Source of the DNA: Atherix ibis
Taxonomy: Eukaryota; Arthropoda; Insecta; Diptera; Athericidae
DNA length: 64,000 nt
NCBI GenBank assembly: GCA_958298945.1
Contig: OY282610.1
Coordinates: forward strand, 37,021,667 to 37,085,666
Reading direction: 5' to 3'
This document shows positions 33,984-46,150 of the stretch, piece by piece. The first letter of the stretch is position 1. Each line of letters opens with the position of its first letter. Both the position numbers and the translations under genes were made by a program. Under the pieces are notes generated by a model. That model worked only from the letters and a program-made list of their open reading frames with translations. It did no database searches and was not told the origin of the DNA.

Positions 33984-36949
33984 TATGTTGAGTAGAATGT
34001 CCAGGATGTTGTGTAGACTGCCCAGAATTTCGAAAGGATTTTGAGTAGACTGCCCAAGATTTCGAAAGGATTTTGAGTAGACTGCCAAGAATTTCAAATG
34101 AATTTTGAGTAGACTGCCTAGAATTTCAAATGAATTTTGAGTAGACTGCCCAGAAATTCGAAAGGATTTTGAGTAGACTGCCCAGAATTTCGAAAGGATT
34201 TTGAGTAGCTAACCCAGTATTTCGAAAGGATTTTGAGTAGACTGCCAGAGATTTCGAAAGGATTTTGAGTAGACTGCCTAGAATTTCGAAAGGATTTTGA
34301 GTAGACTGCCCAAGATTTCGAAAGGATTTTGAGTAAACTGCCAAGAATTTCAAATGAATTTTGAGTAGACTGCCTAGAATTTCAAATGAATTTTGAGTAG
34401 ACTGCCCAGAATTTCGAAAGGATTTTGAGTAGACTGCCCAAGATTTCGAAAGGATTTTGAGTAGACTGCCAAGAATTTCAAATGAATTTTGAGTAGACTG
34501 CCTAGAATTTCAAATGAATTTTGAGTAGACTGCCCAGAATTTCGAAAGGATTTTGAGTAGACTGCCCAAAATTTCGAATGAATTTTGAGTAGATTGCCCA
34601 GGATTTCGATAAGAATGTTAAGTAGACTGCGCAGAATTTCGAAAGGGTTTTGAGTAGACTTCCCAGAATTTCGATGAGAATGTTGAGTGGACTGCCCAGA
34701 ATTTCGAAAGAATTTTGAGTAGACTGCCCAGAATTTCGAAAGGATTTTGAGTAGCTTATCCAGTATTTCGAAAGGATTTTGAGTAGACTGCCCAGAATGT
34801 TAGTAAGGACGTTGAGTAGACTGCCCAGAATTTCGATAAGAATGTTGAGTAGACTGGCCAGAATTTCGAATGAATTTTGAGTAGACTGCCCAGAATTTCG
34901 AAAGGATTTTGAGTAGACTGCCCAAGGTTTCGAAATAATTTTGAGTAGACTGCCCAGAATTTCGAAAGGATTTTGAGTAGCTTACCCAGTATTTCGAAAG
35001 AATTTTGAGTAGACTGCCCAGAATTTCGAAAGAATTTTGAGTAGACTGCCCAGAATTTCGAAAGGATTTTGAGTAGACTGCCCAGAATTTCGAAAGGATT
35101 TTGAGTAGACTGCCCACAATTTCGAAAGAATTTTGAGTACACTGCCCAGAATTTCGAAAGGATTTTGAGTAGACTGCCCAGATTTTCGACTGAATTTTGA
35201 GTAGATTGCCCAGGATTCCGATAAGAATGTTAAGTAGACTGCGCAGAATTTCGAAAGGATTTTGAGTAGACTTCCCAGAATTTCGATAAGAATGTTGAGT
35301 GGACTGCCCAGAATTTCGAAAGAATTTTGAGTAGACTGCCGAGAATTTCGAAAGGATTTTGAGTAGCTTACCCAGTATTTTGAAAGGACTTTGAGTAGAC
35401 TGCCCAGAATTTCGAAAGAATTTTGAGTAGACTGCCCAGAATTTCGAAAGAATTTTGAGTAGACTGCCCAGAATTTCGAAAGGATTTTGAGTAGACTGCC
35501 CAGAATTTCGAATGAATTTTGAGTAGATTGCCCAGAATTTCGATTGAATTTTGAGTAGATTGTCCAGGATTTCGATAAGAATGTTAAGTAGACTGCGCAG
35601 AATTTCGAAAGGATTTTGAGTAGACTTCCCAGAATTTCGATAAGAATGTTGAGTGGACTGCCCAGAATTTCGAAAGAATTTTGAGTAGACTGCCCAGAAT
35701 TTCGAAAGGATTTTGAGTAGACTGCCCAGAATTTCGAAAGGATTTTGAGTAGACTGCCCACAATTTCGAAAGAATTTTGAGTACACTGCCCAGAATTTCG
35801 AAAGGATTTTGAGTAGACTGCCCAGATTTTCGACTGAATTTTGAGTAGATTGCCCAGGATTCCGATAAGAATGTTAAGTAGACTGCGCAGAATTTCGAAA
35901 GGATTTTGAGTAGACTTCCCAGAATTTCGATAAGAATGTTGAGTGGACTGCCCAGAATTTCGAAAGAATTTTGAGTAGACTGCCGAGAATTTCGAAAGGA
36001 TTTTGAGTAGCTTACCCAGTATTTTGAAAGGACTTTGAGTAGACTGCCCAGAATTTCGAAAGAATTTTGAGTAGACTGCCCAGAATTTCGAAAGAATTTT
36101 GAGTAGACTGCCCAGAATTTCGAAAGGATTTTGAGTAGACTGCCCAGAATTTCGAATGAATTTTGAGTAGATTGCCCAGAATTTCGATTGAATTTTGAGT
36201 AGATTGTCCAGGATTTCGATAAGAATGTTAAGTAGACTGCGCAGAATTTCGAAAGGATTTTGAGTAGACTTCCCAGAATTTCGATAAGAATGTTGAGTGG
36301 ACTGCCCAGAATTTCGAAAGAATTTTGAGTAGACTGCCCAGAATTTCGAAAGGATTTTGAGTAGCTTATCCAGTATTTCGAAAGGATTTTGAGTAGACTG
36401 CCCAGAATGTTAGTAAGAACGTTGAGTAGACTGCCCAGAATTTCGATAAGAATGTTGAGTAGACTGGCCAGAATTTCGAATGAATTTTGAGTAGACTGCC
36501 CAGAATTTCGAAAGAATTTTGAGTAGACTGTCCAAGATTTCGAAATACTTTTGAGTAGACTGCCCAGAATTTCGAAAGGATTTTGAGTAGCTTACCCAGT
36601 ATTTCGAAAGGATTTTGAGTAGACTGCCCATAATTTCGAAAGAATTTTGAGTAGACTGCCCAGAATTTCGAAAGAATTTTGAGTAGACTGCCCAGAATTT
36701 CGAATGAATTTTGAGTAGATTGTTTAGGATTTCGAAAGAATGTTCAGTAGACTGCCCAGAGTATCGGTAAGAATGTTGAGTAGACTGCCTAGAATTTCGA
36801 TAAGAATGTTGAGTAGACTGTGCAGAATTTCGAAAGGATTTTGAGTAGATTGCCCAGAGTATCAGTAAGAATGTTGAGTAGACTGCCCAGAATATCTGTA
36901 AGAATGTTAAGTAGACTGCCTAGACTTCCGTAAAGAATATTGAGTAGAC
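33984..36949. repeat. 32 bp minisatellite array (about 90 units) with higher-order structure
   Basis: Basic unit GTAGACTGCCCAGAATTTCG + AAAGGATTTTGA, 32 bp. 2,966 bp divided by 32 gives about 92 units. Common variants are AAAGAATTTTGA, AATGAATTTTGA, ATAAGAATGTT(G/A)A and GTAGCTTACCCAGTATTTCG. A block bearing GTACACTG and GTTAAGTAGACTGCGCAG recurs at about 644 bp (35137 to 35781), and the GTTAAGTAGACTGCGC landmark is spaced alternately by about 354 and 290 bp, showing higher-order repeats of about 20 units. Because 32 is not a multiple of 3 and the minus strand lacks stops, long frames (up to 328 codons) cycle through FRNSGQSTQNP, FEILGSLLK and FWAVYSK. I do not regard these as genes. Confidence 0.95.
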
Positions 36950-39454
36950 TTGATTGTTGATTAGTTGGCCAGTGAGATACTACAAAAGGTCTTACTATTA
37001 GTTCAGTCTGTATTTCTACATTGTGCTGAGGATGTTGTTTGCCATTTTTTCGGGATAGTTGTGAGTACAGGACTCACAGAACCGATCAGTAGTTGAGAAA
37101 AAAAAGTAGATTATTTTTGCTGTAAATTGTATAGAAATTATTTTTGATTCCTTATTATCAATGAAGAGAGAGGAGAAAGCAGCAGAATAATCGTTATAAT
37201 TGGCGGTGAAAGGCCATAAAAAAAACTAATTTTTCTTTTACAGAGTCTAACCACGATTCGCTGTAAAATAGAAGAGATGCTGGCGTGCATGCGTTCGTGT
37301 AGGCCTATCTCCAAGTATATATGATGGGATTTTTATCTAGAAATTAATGATTTCATTATCTTCTCCGTTTGGGAGCTCCATCCAGAAGCCAAATCGAATT
37401 AACCTCAATTTTACTTAATATCCGCTCTTATTTGGAATGTGCCATAAAATAACAAGCACGAAAGTGATTCTACGAGAATATTTTTTTTATTATCTAGAGT
37501 AAAGAGGGAGAAAGAGAGAGTGAGAGTACTTACTGGAAGTCACTTCGAAGTGGCGGTAACTTTTCTACTCTATAAAATCGGTAGTACCGTAGAAGTTTTG
37601 TAGAAATTCATTCAACAATAAATACCCCAGCTGCCACTACTGACTTGTTAGTGTGGAAATAATTCTCTTTATTTCTCGAAAAGGGGAGGGCGGGGGGATT
37701 CTCTTAGCCCTTTTATAATCATTCATTTATATAAATTTTCTTCTTTCTGATTATTATTGCTCCAATTTAAAAAGCAAAAAGCTCCATCGTTTTTTTTCGG
37801 CTTTTTTATTTTAGGAATTTGGGAATCATAAGAAATTCTTTTTGTATTCTAATTGAAAACGTACGCATTTTATGAAATGTTCTTATTTTTTTAATGGTTT
37901 TTTTTTTGAAGACTTTTGTCCAATTTCGAAATATTTTGACATTCAGTTTTTTGGTTAATCTTTACAAATAAAATTTTTTTTCAATCTAAACGGTTATATT
38001 GAAAGGAAAATTGTATCCTGGAAAAATTCCTAATGCAAAAATGGCCCAAACTCAGATACGTCTTTTTTGAAAAATATTTTCTAGAGTTTAGAGTATCTCA
38101 AATTATTAGCAAAACCTTTTTCAGATCATGCACCTATAAAAAAAACCTGCAAACTTACAAGAAAACAAAAAAAAACAAATTAAATTGGAAACTTTACTAA
38201 ATTTAGTGTATTTTTAAGTTTCATAAAAATATATTTTTTTATTTATATTTTTTTTAATGTTTTTTATATAATTTTTTTTGACAGTAAAAATAAAAAATAA
38301 AAAATTAATACATGCAAAAATGATAATGTTTTAAGTTTTATGATAAAAAAAACTAATTTTGATAAGAAAACAAAATTTTGGTTATTTTTTTCATTAAATT
38401 TTAATTTTTTCAATAAAAAAAAATCTATTTTAAAATTGATATTAATTAGAATTAATAACAACAACAGGAAAAAGGAAGACGGGAAAAAACCTATTAACAA
38501 TATACTTTTTAAGGATCAATAAAAAAGCCTACGTACGTACACGAAGAAAAATTCCTCCTTTTAAATTAAGACTTAAAATATAAGAACAAAAAATATAATG
38601 TTAAAATGAATATTAAAAAAAAAAGTAAAAAGGAATAAAATTTAAAAAAAAGTAAAAAGAAAATAATTTAATGGTTAAGAAAAATAAAAGCAGAGAGCTT
38701 TTTAGTGAATAAATTTTTCCAACAGAGAGCTTTACACAATTTTTAATAATATTGATTTTAATTTGAACGTGTTTTAAAAAAATTGACGTGTTTTAAAAAA
38801 AAAAAATATTTTATAATTATCGCAGATATACCATATATATGAGTTTCTGTGTCTGTGTGTATTTGTGTGCGCGTATACGTTCGTAATTATAAAATTTATT
38901 AAAAAAGAAAAAAATTATTTATAAATAAAAATATACTTAAAAAAAGATTTTTTTTTTAAGACAAGATAAAAGATAAACTTTTATTCTTAACTGAAGAAAA
39001 TTCATAAGTTGCAAAAAAAAATTTTTTTTGGGAAATTTGCGTTTTTCTTTGTATGCTGTTCATTTAAAGGTAAATTACTAAAAACTTAGATTTTTTACTT
39101 AAAAAGATGTATTGTTTTTTGTTGTTGTTATTTTTAATTTATTATAAAAATATAATTTTTGAGGTTTTTAATTACAAAAAAATATTGTTCTAAGCCAATT
39201 TGGGCTTACGAAAAATTAGAAGCCAATTTGGACTTGCCGTAAATATAGAATTCTCTTCCAATTTACAATAGAATTTCCCTTAAAAGGTCTTGAAATTATT
39301 AAAAACAATTTTTTACCTCTTATATAATGTCAATTATTAATCCACAACCCCTTCTTAAACCTCATCAAAAGTTTTAATTTCCAAAAAAAAATTTTAATTA
39401 CTAAAAAAATTTTTGAACTTTTTTAAAATAAAATTTTTATTTTTATTTTTTAGA
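36950..39454. other. Intronic DNA, no gene seen
   Basis: A balanced block at 36950-37640 has a GA-rich run and a CACTTCGAAGTG palindrome at about 37541. The rest is AT-rich low complexity with a GT-rich spot near 38850. No supported exon. Confidence 0.4.
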
Positions 39455-39990
39455 AAGAGAATAAATAAAATTACTTGTAAAACCTCAACGTAATGGGGAC
39501 ACCCTGACTTTTGGTGATGGTGTCCTAGCTGTGTTGAGTTCAAATTTTTTTTCTCCCACATTTTTAAAAGAATGCTAGAGTCTGGAAGCAGTTTTAAATA
39601 AAGAATAAATAAAATTACTTGTAAGACCTCAACATAGCTATGACACGCTCACTTTTGGTGATGCTGTCTGAGCTGTGTTGAGGTCAGGTTTTTTTTCTCC
39701 ACCTTTTTTAAAAGAATCACTTTTGGTGATGGTGTCCTAACTAGTTGAGGTCAGGTTTTTTTCTCCGCTTTTTTAAAAAGAATGCTAGAGTCTGGAAGCA
39801 TTTTTAAAAAGAGAATAAATAAAATTACTGGTAAGACCTCAATGTACCTATGACATCCTGACTTTTGGTGATGGTGTCCTAGCTGTGTTGTGGTCTGGTT
39901 TTTTTCTCCACTTTTTTTAAAAGAATTCTAGAGTCTGGAAACAGTTTTAAAAAGAGAATAAATAAAATTACTTGTAAGACCTCAACATAG
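39455..39990. repeat. Four irregular tandem copies of a roughly 145 bp unit
   Basis: Each unit has GAGAATAAATAAAATTACTT, GTAAGACCTCAAC, CTTTTGGTGATGGTGTCCTA, GCTGTGTTGAGGTCAGGTTT and AGAATGCTAGAGTCTGGAAG. Copies begin near 39455, 39600, 39811 and 39955. A partial unit is inserted at about 39710-39770. It ends by running into unique sequence at about 40010. Confidence 0.85.
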
Positions 39991-41164
39991 GTAGGACACC
40001 CTCACTTTTGGTTGCGTAATATTATAGGAATGAAGGAAAACTAAGTGCAAGGGTCAAGATATTGTGCGTCATTTGAAGGGTTGTTTTACTGTTTCTAGCA
40101 ATAGTAAAAGTCATTGAAGGGGATAGGTTAGGGGGCGTTATGGGAGCCCAAATGGATAAGTTATGGGAATTAAAATCGAAAATGCCAAAAACAATTGCCG
40201 TTTTTTGTTTTATTTGGTATAAAGTTGGGGTGAAATATGAGGAGAGCTTCTCGTGAACTTGAAAAGTTCATTCGTATTCATAGAAGAACCCAGACATATG
40301 CCAATCGCAGCTCCCCCCCGGGCATTACTTGATCACAATTTCAATGTAAACTTGTTCATGATGTTCGTATCCAAACTGAAATTTTTTCTTAGCCGTCAAA
40401 ACTAGACCAGAGCGTGCGATGTTCACAAAAACAGCTACAAAAATCTAGTCTTGGAATTTCTTCGCAAATGATGAATGAATTAAGACTGGCTCCTTTGTAC
40501 CTCCAACAGACCATGAATCATTTATCATGCTTTCTTTTTACGAACGAATCGTTCCGTTTCTTTACAATTTTCGATTTTAATGGTTCGCTTCAAGTTACCT
40601 TCCATCATCTCACGTGCAAACTCTTGTTCCTACCCACATAATAATATGTGATGTACACTTATGGCCCGAACTGTATCTGAATTGATTTTGGTTCGTGTTA
40701 CTTTCTTCCTTGTTGCTTTTTTTATATATATAAGATCATTCAGAGGTGAAGAGGGGAGAGAAAAGAATTGCTATAAACGACATTCAGCTCGCCAACAAGT
40801 GATTAAATGGCAAGTGACTCAAAAATCACTCATGATCTCGTCGTCGCAGGCAATTTAATTCTGTTTTCATTTCTTTTGATGCTTTTATTTACTCATGTAC
40901 GTGTAAAAATCCATTTGCTGTACCAAACTATGATAATATAAAAAGTTTATTAATGAGTATTTATTTCTTCTTTTTCTATTAGTGTTAGTTTTTCTTCTTT
41001 TTTTTGTATTGTGAAATCAGGGAAATTATTAAAGGTCACAATGGAACAGATTTAAAGCTTTGCATCGATAATGTCGTTTGCATTGAGTGGGAATTCATTA
41101 GAATTTTTAAATGTTTACCAAATATTTGTTCTATGCCAACTAATAAAGAATCAGAGTCGATGTA
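39991..41164. other. Intronic DNA, no gene seen
   Basis: Mixed-composition block at 40000-40860 with short open frames on the plus strand (about 40414-40641 and 40661-40858) that lack recognisable domains or splice sites. Confidence 0.4.
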
Positions 41165-42715
41165 GACTAGAAATTAGCTTCCACATGTAGTAAGGACTAG
41201 ATTTCGCACTGGTTAAAAGTTGGATACCGCCAGCATTTAAGATAAAATTTCATATAATCTTAGATGAAAAACGAAATGGTTAAATATTAAATTTCACGTG
41301 GATTAGAAAATTAGTTCCACACGCACTTAAAATAAGATTCCACATGCACCTTACGATCGGTTAAGCTAAAGATTAAATTCCACCTGCACTAAAGATCATA
41401 GTCCACATAAGCTGAAGGTTAAATGCGAAAAAATTAAAGATAGGGAATAGATTCCACATAGGCTGAAGATACGATGTCACCTGTGCTAAAAATTTAATTT
41501 CTCATAAAGCTAAGAATTTAATTTCTCTAAGATTCAATATTTACTTTAGATTAGTTTCCTCTAAGGCTAAAGATTAAATTCTATATGCCCTCAAGATCAG
41601 AGTCCACATAAGCTAAAGATTTAATTGCACACGCACTCAAGCTCAGAGTCCACATAAGCTTAAGATTAATTTCCAAAAAGTTAAAGATAGGGAATGGAAT
41701 CCACATAGGTTGAAGATACGATGCCACATGTGCTAAGAATTAAATTTCTCATACACTAATTCCACATGGCATAGGGAATTGATTCCACACACATTAAGGA
41801 TAAGATTCCACATTTACCTAAGATCAAATTCCCCATAAGCTAAAGATTAAATTCCACATGCACTTAAGATCAGGTGCCATCAGCACTAAAGACCGATTCC
41901 ACACAAGCAGAAGATTAAATTCCACATGGGCTACGGAAATACATTCCACATGGATCAAATATTAAATTTCACACGCGTGAAAAATCAGATTCTACATTAA
42001 GTATTCATTAAATCCGTAAGGGCTAAATATCAAGTTTCACATGGCTAGTGAATAGATTCCACATGGGTAAAAGATCAGATTTCACAAACGCTAAAGATCG
42101 GTGTTAACCTAATGTGATTCAAAAGGACTAAAGATTAAAATTTATTCCGCGTTAGTTAAAGATTAGATTCCACATGAACTAAAGATGAAATTCCATATCA
42201 CTTTAAGATTTAGTCCGCGCGGGCTTAGAATTAAATAAAATTCCACGTGGGATAGGGAATAGATTCCAAATGCACTTAAGTTCAGATGCCATCAGCACTA
42301 AAGATCAGTTTTTGCATAAGCTGAATATTTAATTCTGAAGGTTTTAAGATTAATGTGCATGTGGGGTAAGGAATATATTCCATATGGATTAAATATTAAA
42401 CTCCACGTGAGATAAAGATCAAATTCCACATTTAGTATTCATTAAGGGCTCAAGATCAAATTCTTATACGCTAAAGATCAGATTCCACATTAACTGTTCA
42501 TTAAATCCATAAGGGCTAAGGATCAAGTTCCACATAATTTTAATATTCAATGCACACAGGTACTCGTGATTTAGGAAATAAGGAAAGATTCCACATTGAC
42601 TAAAGATTCCCTGTACACTAAAAATCGTATTCCACATAAAGCCTAAGCTTTAATCCACGCGGGCTAAGAATTAAAACAAATTCCACGTGGATTATAGATT
42701 AAATACATTGCATTG
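41165..42715. repeat. Degenerate satellite of ATTCCACATG...CTAAAGATTAA type
   Basis: Units of roughly 25-45 bp combine GATTCCACAT(G/A) with GCTAAAGATTAAATTCCAC and CACTTAAGATCAG. Around 45 units in 1.5 kb, highly variable, all in one orientation. No coding content. Confidence 0.85.
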
Positions 42716-44574
42716 GCAACAAATTAGTTCAGCTAGGTGTTGGAATTTTTTATCAATACTTAATTAGTGGTCCCATTGATGTCAAAAACTTGAACTTTTT
42801 CTTTTAATAATTTTTATTTTTCCCATTATGCTTTTATTATCGTAGATTATAAAGTCTTGAGCTAAGAGCCGGCTAATTAAATGAGCTAAAATATTTGATT
42901 TACTTTCAGAATTTCAGCATAAATATGACCGGAAATAATCAAATAATTTGTTTTCAATTTTTTTCCTATTAAAATTAATTATTTACTTAAAGAAAAAAAT
43001 TCACAATTCTTTCCTTCCTCCACCCAGTTGGTGCTGATTGGTATAAAAAATTTATACTAAATAAATACAAAAAAAGTATATTTAGTTCCCATGAATGACA
43101 GGAGCAAGAGTTAATTCTATGAGTTCAGAAACTTAGCTGCGCAGTGCAAGAATAAATAGAATAATTTTGAACGTTACTGTACAATGTTTGATGATGCCGT
43201 GCTTTTTTGTTTTGGGGGGCCTTCTCCTTTTTTCTTTGTTTTTTTTTTTGGAATATTTTATCATATCGATAGGGATGTTATGAATATTTTTACTAGTGTT
43301 GCTGGCTGCCTTAAATAGCAAAAGACCACAAAAAAATATACGATTTGAAGTTAGGAGTCTACACGATATTAGAAATTTGTTGTTGCTAATAATTTGAGGA
43401 AATTGGAATAAACAAGACGAATTTCAAATAAACTAAAAACCTAATACTACACCCATCCTTCCCTCCACCCGCCCTCCACTGGTAAAAACCCATACAAACA
43501 AATTTAGTTAATATATTAAAGGTGTAAAAAAAAAATTGTTTTCCGTTTTCTATTCTAGATTAGCGTTTATGTACGTATGGAGGCGTCTGTGTTTGTTTAT
43601 CTGTTTGGCTGGCTGTCTGGCTTCGTGGACAGACCTAGGAAAAAGTATCTCGAACCGTATATACGGCAGCTCAAATGGTTTGATATGCAAGCCGCACCTA
43701 ATATTCCTACAAACATGACTGGTGCTATCATTCTCGGTTGGTCTTTTGCTCTCTTTTCTTTCTTTGGTGGGACCTCTGCACGGAGTTTCGTTTTACCTTC
43801 CACATATAAAAGGGCGTATTTTCATTTTTATTTTTACTCTTCAGCTTGTTTTTCTCCAAATAACAAAATTCATATTTACGCATGCAAGCACATCAATTCA
43901 TTCAGATTTTTTTCCCCTTCCATAGACCTCAAATCCTGCTCCCCGTACTTTCCCACCTTTTCTTTATTTTTCTTTCTCTCACTCTTTTTAATATAACCAT
44001 TATTTGTATTATTATTATTATTTTGATTACTGTTGTTGTTGTTGTTGTTGTTGTTACATTTTAATTTGAATTTGTTTGCGCGGGTGTAAATATCCGAGAT
44101 AGGCTTTTCGACTTGTGGTCGCTGTAAATGACCTGAACGTAAATTTTTGAACTCAAATATTTTGTACCTGTTCGGTTGTGGGTGATGTGTCTCGATTTCA
44201 CAATGACAATGTCTAAAACGTAGGGTAAAGAGCACATTTTATTGCGCCCACGAAGAGAAAATGAAAACATTAAGCAGAGACAGGAAAAATGCAAAGCAAA
44301 ACAAACAGAAAAAAAACAAAAAAATAAAAACTCAAATTACCTATGCGACAGTGATACAATTTGGAGTTGTTGTTTTTGTTTTCATGTATATTTATCTATT
44401 TTTATTTAGGAAGAGAGTCAATTCGAAAGAGAAATTTTTTTGTTCGAGTTCAACTTTCTTTTTGTGGTCATATATTTATTTCCTGGACTGTAAACCCTAC
44501 ATATATTGGTGCATTATTTATTATCCTCTTTTGTAGCCTCCCATCTCGTTTCTGTAAATAATTTTTGCAAATTT
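42716..44574. other. Intronic DNA, no gene seen
   Basis: Contains a (GTT)n run at about 44030-44054 and a mixed-composition block at 43550-43760. A plus-strand frame at 43577-43996 is open for 139 codons, but it is compositionally uneven and I see no domain, so I did not call it. Confidence 0.4.
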
Positions 44575-46150
44575 GAAAAATTTAGACCAAAATTTTTTTT
44601 TTTAGAAAAAAAAACGAATTTAAAATTTAGACCAATTTTAAAAATATGCTCAAAGTTGCAAAATTAGACGAAATTTGTATTTTAAAACTAATTTAAAATT
44701 TTAGACCAAATCTAAAGAAAAGACCAACTTTAAGATTTATACCAAATAATTAAAAAATTGAACTTAATCTAATATTAAGACAAAATAAGAAATTAAGACC
44801 AAAGTTTCAATTTAAATACAAATTAAAAATTTACAGTAAATTTTACGTTTAGACCAAATTTAGACGAAATTTGAAATTTGAAACGATTAAAAATTAAGAA
44901 TTGTTGTTGCTGTTTGTAAGGTCCCTTTGACATGTCTAAGGTACCTTACAAACTCTGGCAACAACAACAAATAAAACAAATAAAAATAGGAGTACTTTTT
45001 TACACCATACATTTTTTCTCGTGACTTGCTCTTCTCTTTTGGTTATGTTTATTTTTTGGTATAAATTTATATTTTATTTTTTCTTTAAAATTATTGATTT
45101 ATTATTTTGTAGATTTATTTTTATTTACTTAGAAACTAACAAGATATAGACAAAGTTTGAAATTTTGCCCCAATTTCGAAAATTAGACGATATTTGAATT
45201 TTGCAACGCTTAAAAATTTACACCAAATTGAAGAGTTAAACCAACTTTAAGATTTATACCAAATGAATAACAAACTAGACTAAAATGTAAACAAAATAAA
45301 AAATAATGGCAAATTAAGCAGTTGGTCTTATCTTTAGATTTGGTCTAAAATTTTAAATTAATTTTAAAACTGATTGAAATTTCGTCTAATTTTGCAACTT
45401 TGCGCGATATTTCAAACTTGGTCTAAATCAAATTTAAAATTTATACCAAATTGGAAAAATTAACCAAATTTTTAATGTTACAAAAATTTGAAGTTTTAAT
45501 CCAATTTAAGATTTTGACGAATTGTAAAGTCCTGAACCAAATTCAAGACTTATATCAAATTTTAAAACATTATACCAAATCTAAAATTGAGACAAAATTA
45601 AAAATTAATACAAAATTTCAGAACTCAAACCCAATTTAAGATTTACACCAAATTTGAGATTTATACCAAATTTTAAAACATTATACCAAATCTAAAATTG
45701 AGATAAAATAAAAAGGTAAGATCAAATTTCAGAACTCAGATCCAATTTAAGATTTAGACCAAGTCTGAAATTTGAGATTTTAGAGGCCAAATCTAAAATT
45801 AATAGTAAATTTTAAAAGTTTAGACTCATTTTAAAAATTTAAACTAAATTTGAGATTTATACCAAATTGGAAAAATGAAACGACAAATTTTTAATGTTGC
45901 AAAAATTTAAAGTTTTAATGTAATTTAAGATTTTGACGAATTTTAAGGGCCCTAATCAAATTCAAAATTTATACCAAATTTCATAAAAAATTATACACAA
46001 AATTTTAAAATTTTTTACCAAGTTAAAAATGAAGTCAAACTAGAAAGTTAATATCAAATTTCAGAACTCAGACCCAATTTAAGATTTAAACTAAATTTGA
46101 GATTTATACCAAAAAAATCTAAAATTTCTTAATTACAACCAAATTTTTAG
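44575..46150. repeat. Degenerate AT-rich satellite of TTTATACCAAATTT type
   Basis: Short motifs TTTA(G/T)ACCAAATTT, AAATTTGAGATTTATACCAA and AATCTAAAATTGAGACAAAA recur throughout, with a ~150 bp block (TTTAAAACATTATACCAAAT) duplicated near 45560 and 45670. A segment near 45320-45440 is in the opposite orientation (TTGGTCTAAA). An unrelated hairpin and AT-rich stretch interrupt at 44905-45130. Confidence 0.75.
44911..44965. repeat. Hairpin with TTTGTAAGGT arms (dispersed repeat member D)
   Basis: Left arm GTTGTTGCTGTTTGTAAGGT and right arm ACCTTACAAACTCTGGCAAC are inverted copies with a small bulge, separated by CCCTTTGACATGTCTAAGGT. TTTGTAAGGTC also opens members at 23945 and 30905 (minus). 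It could be a tiny nonautonomous element. Confidence 0.7.

Noticed and set aside
34756..36631. Long minus-strand open frames of up to 328 codons
   Set aside because: They lie entirely in the 32 bp minisatellite and exist because the consensus has no minus-strand stop in any frame. No start context, splice sites or flanking coding sequence.
33984..36949. CRISPR-like regular repeats
   Set aside because: Units are directly head-to-tail with no unique spacers, in eukaryotic DNA. This is a minisatellite.
43577..43996. 139-codon plus-strand frame including RKKYLEPYIRQLKWFDMQAA
   Set aside because: No domain recognised, late part is T-rich low complexity, and overlapping frames on both strands are also open. 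Not supported as a gene.
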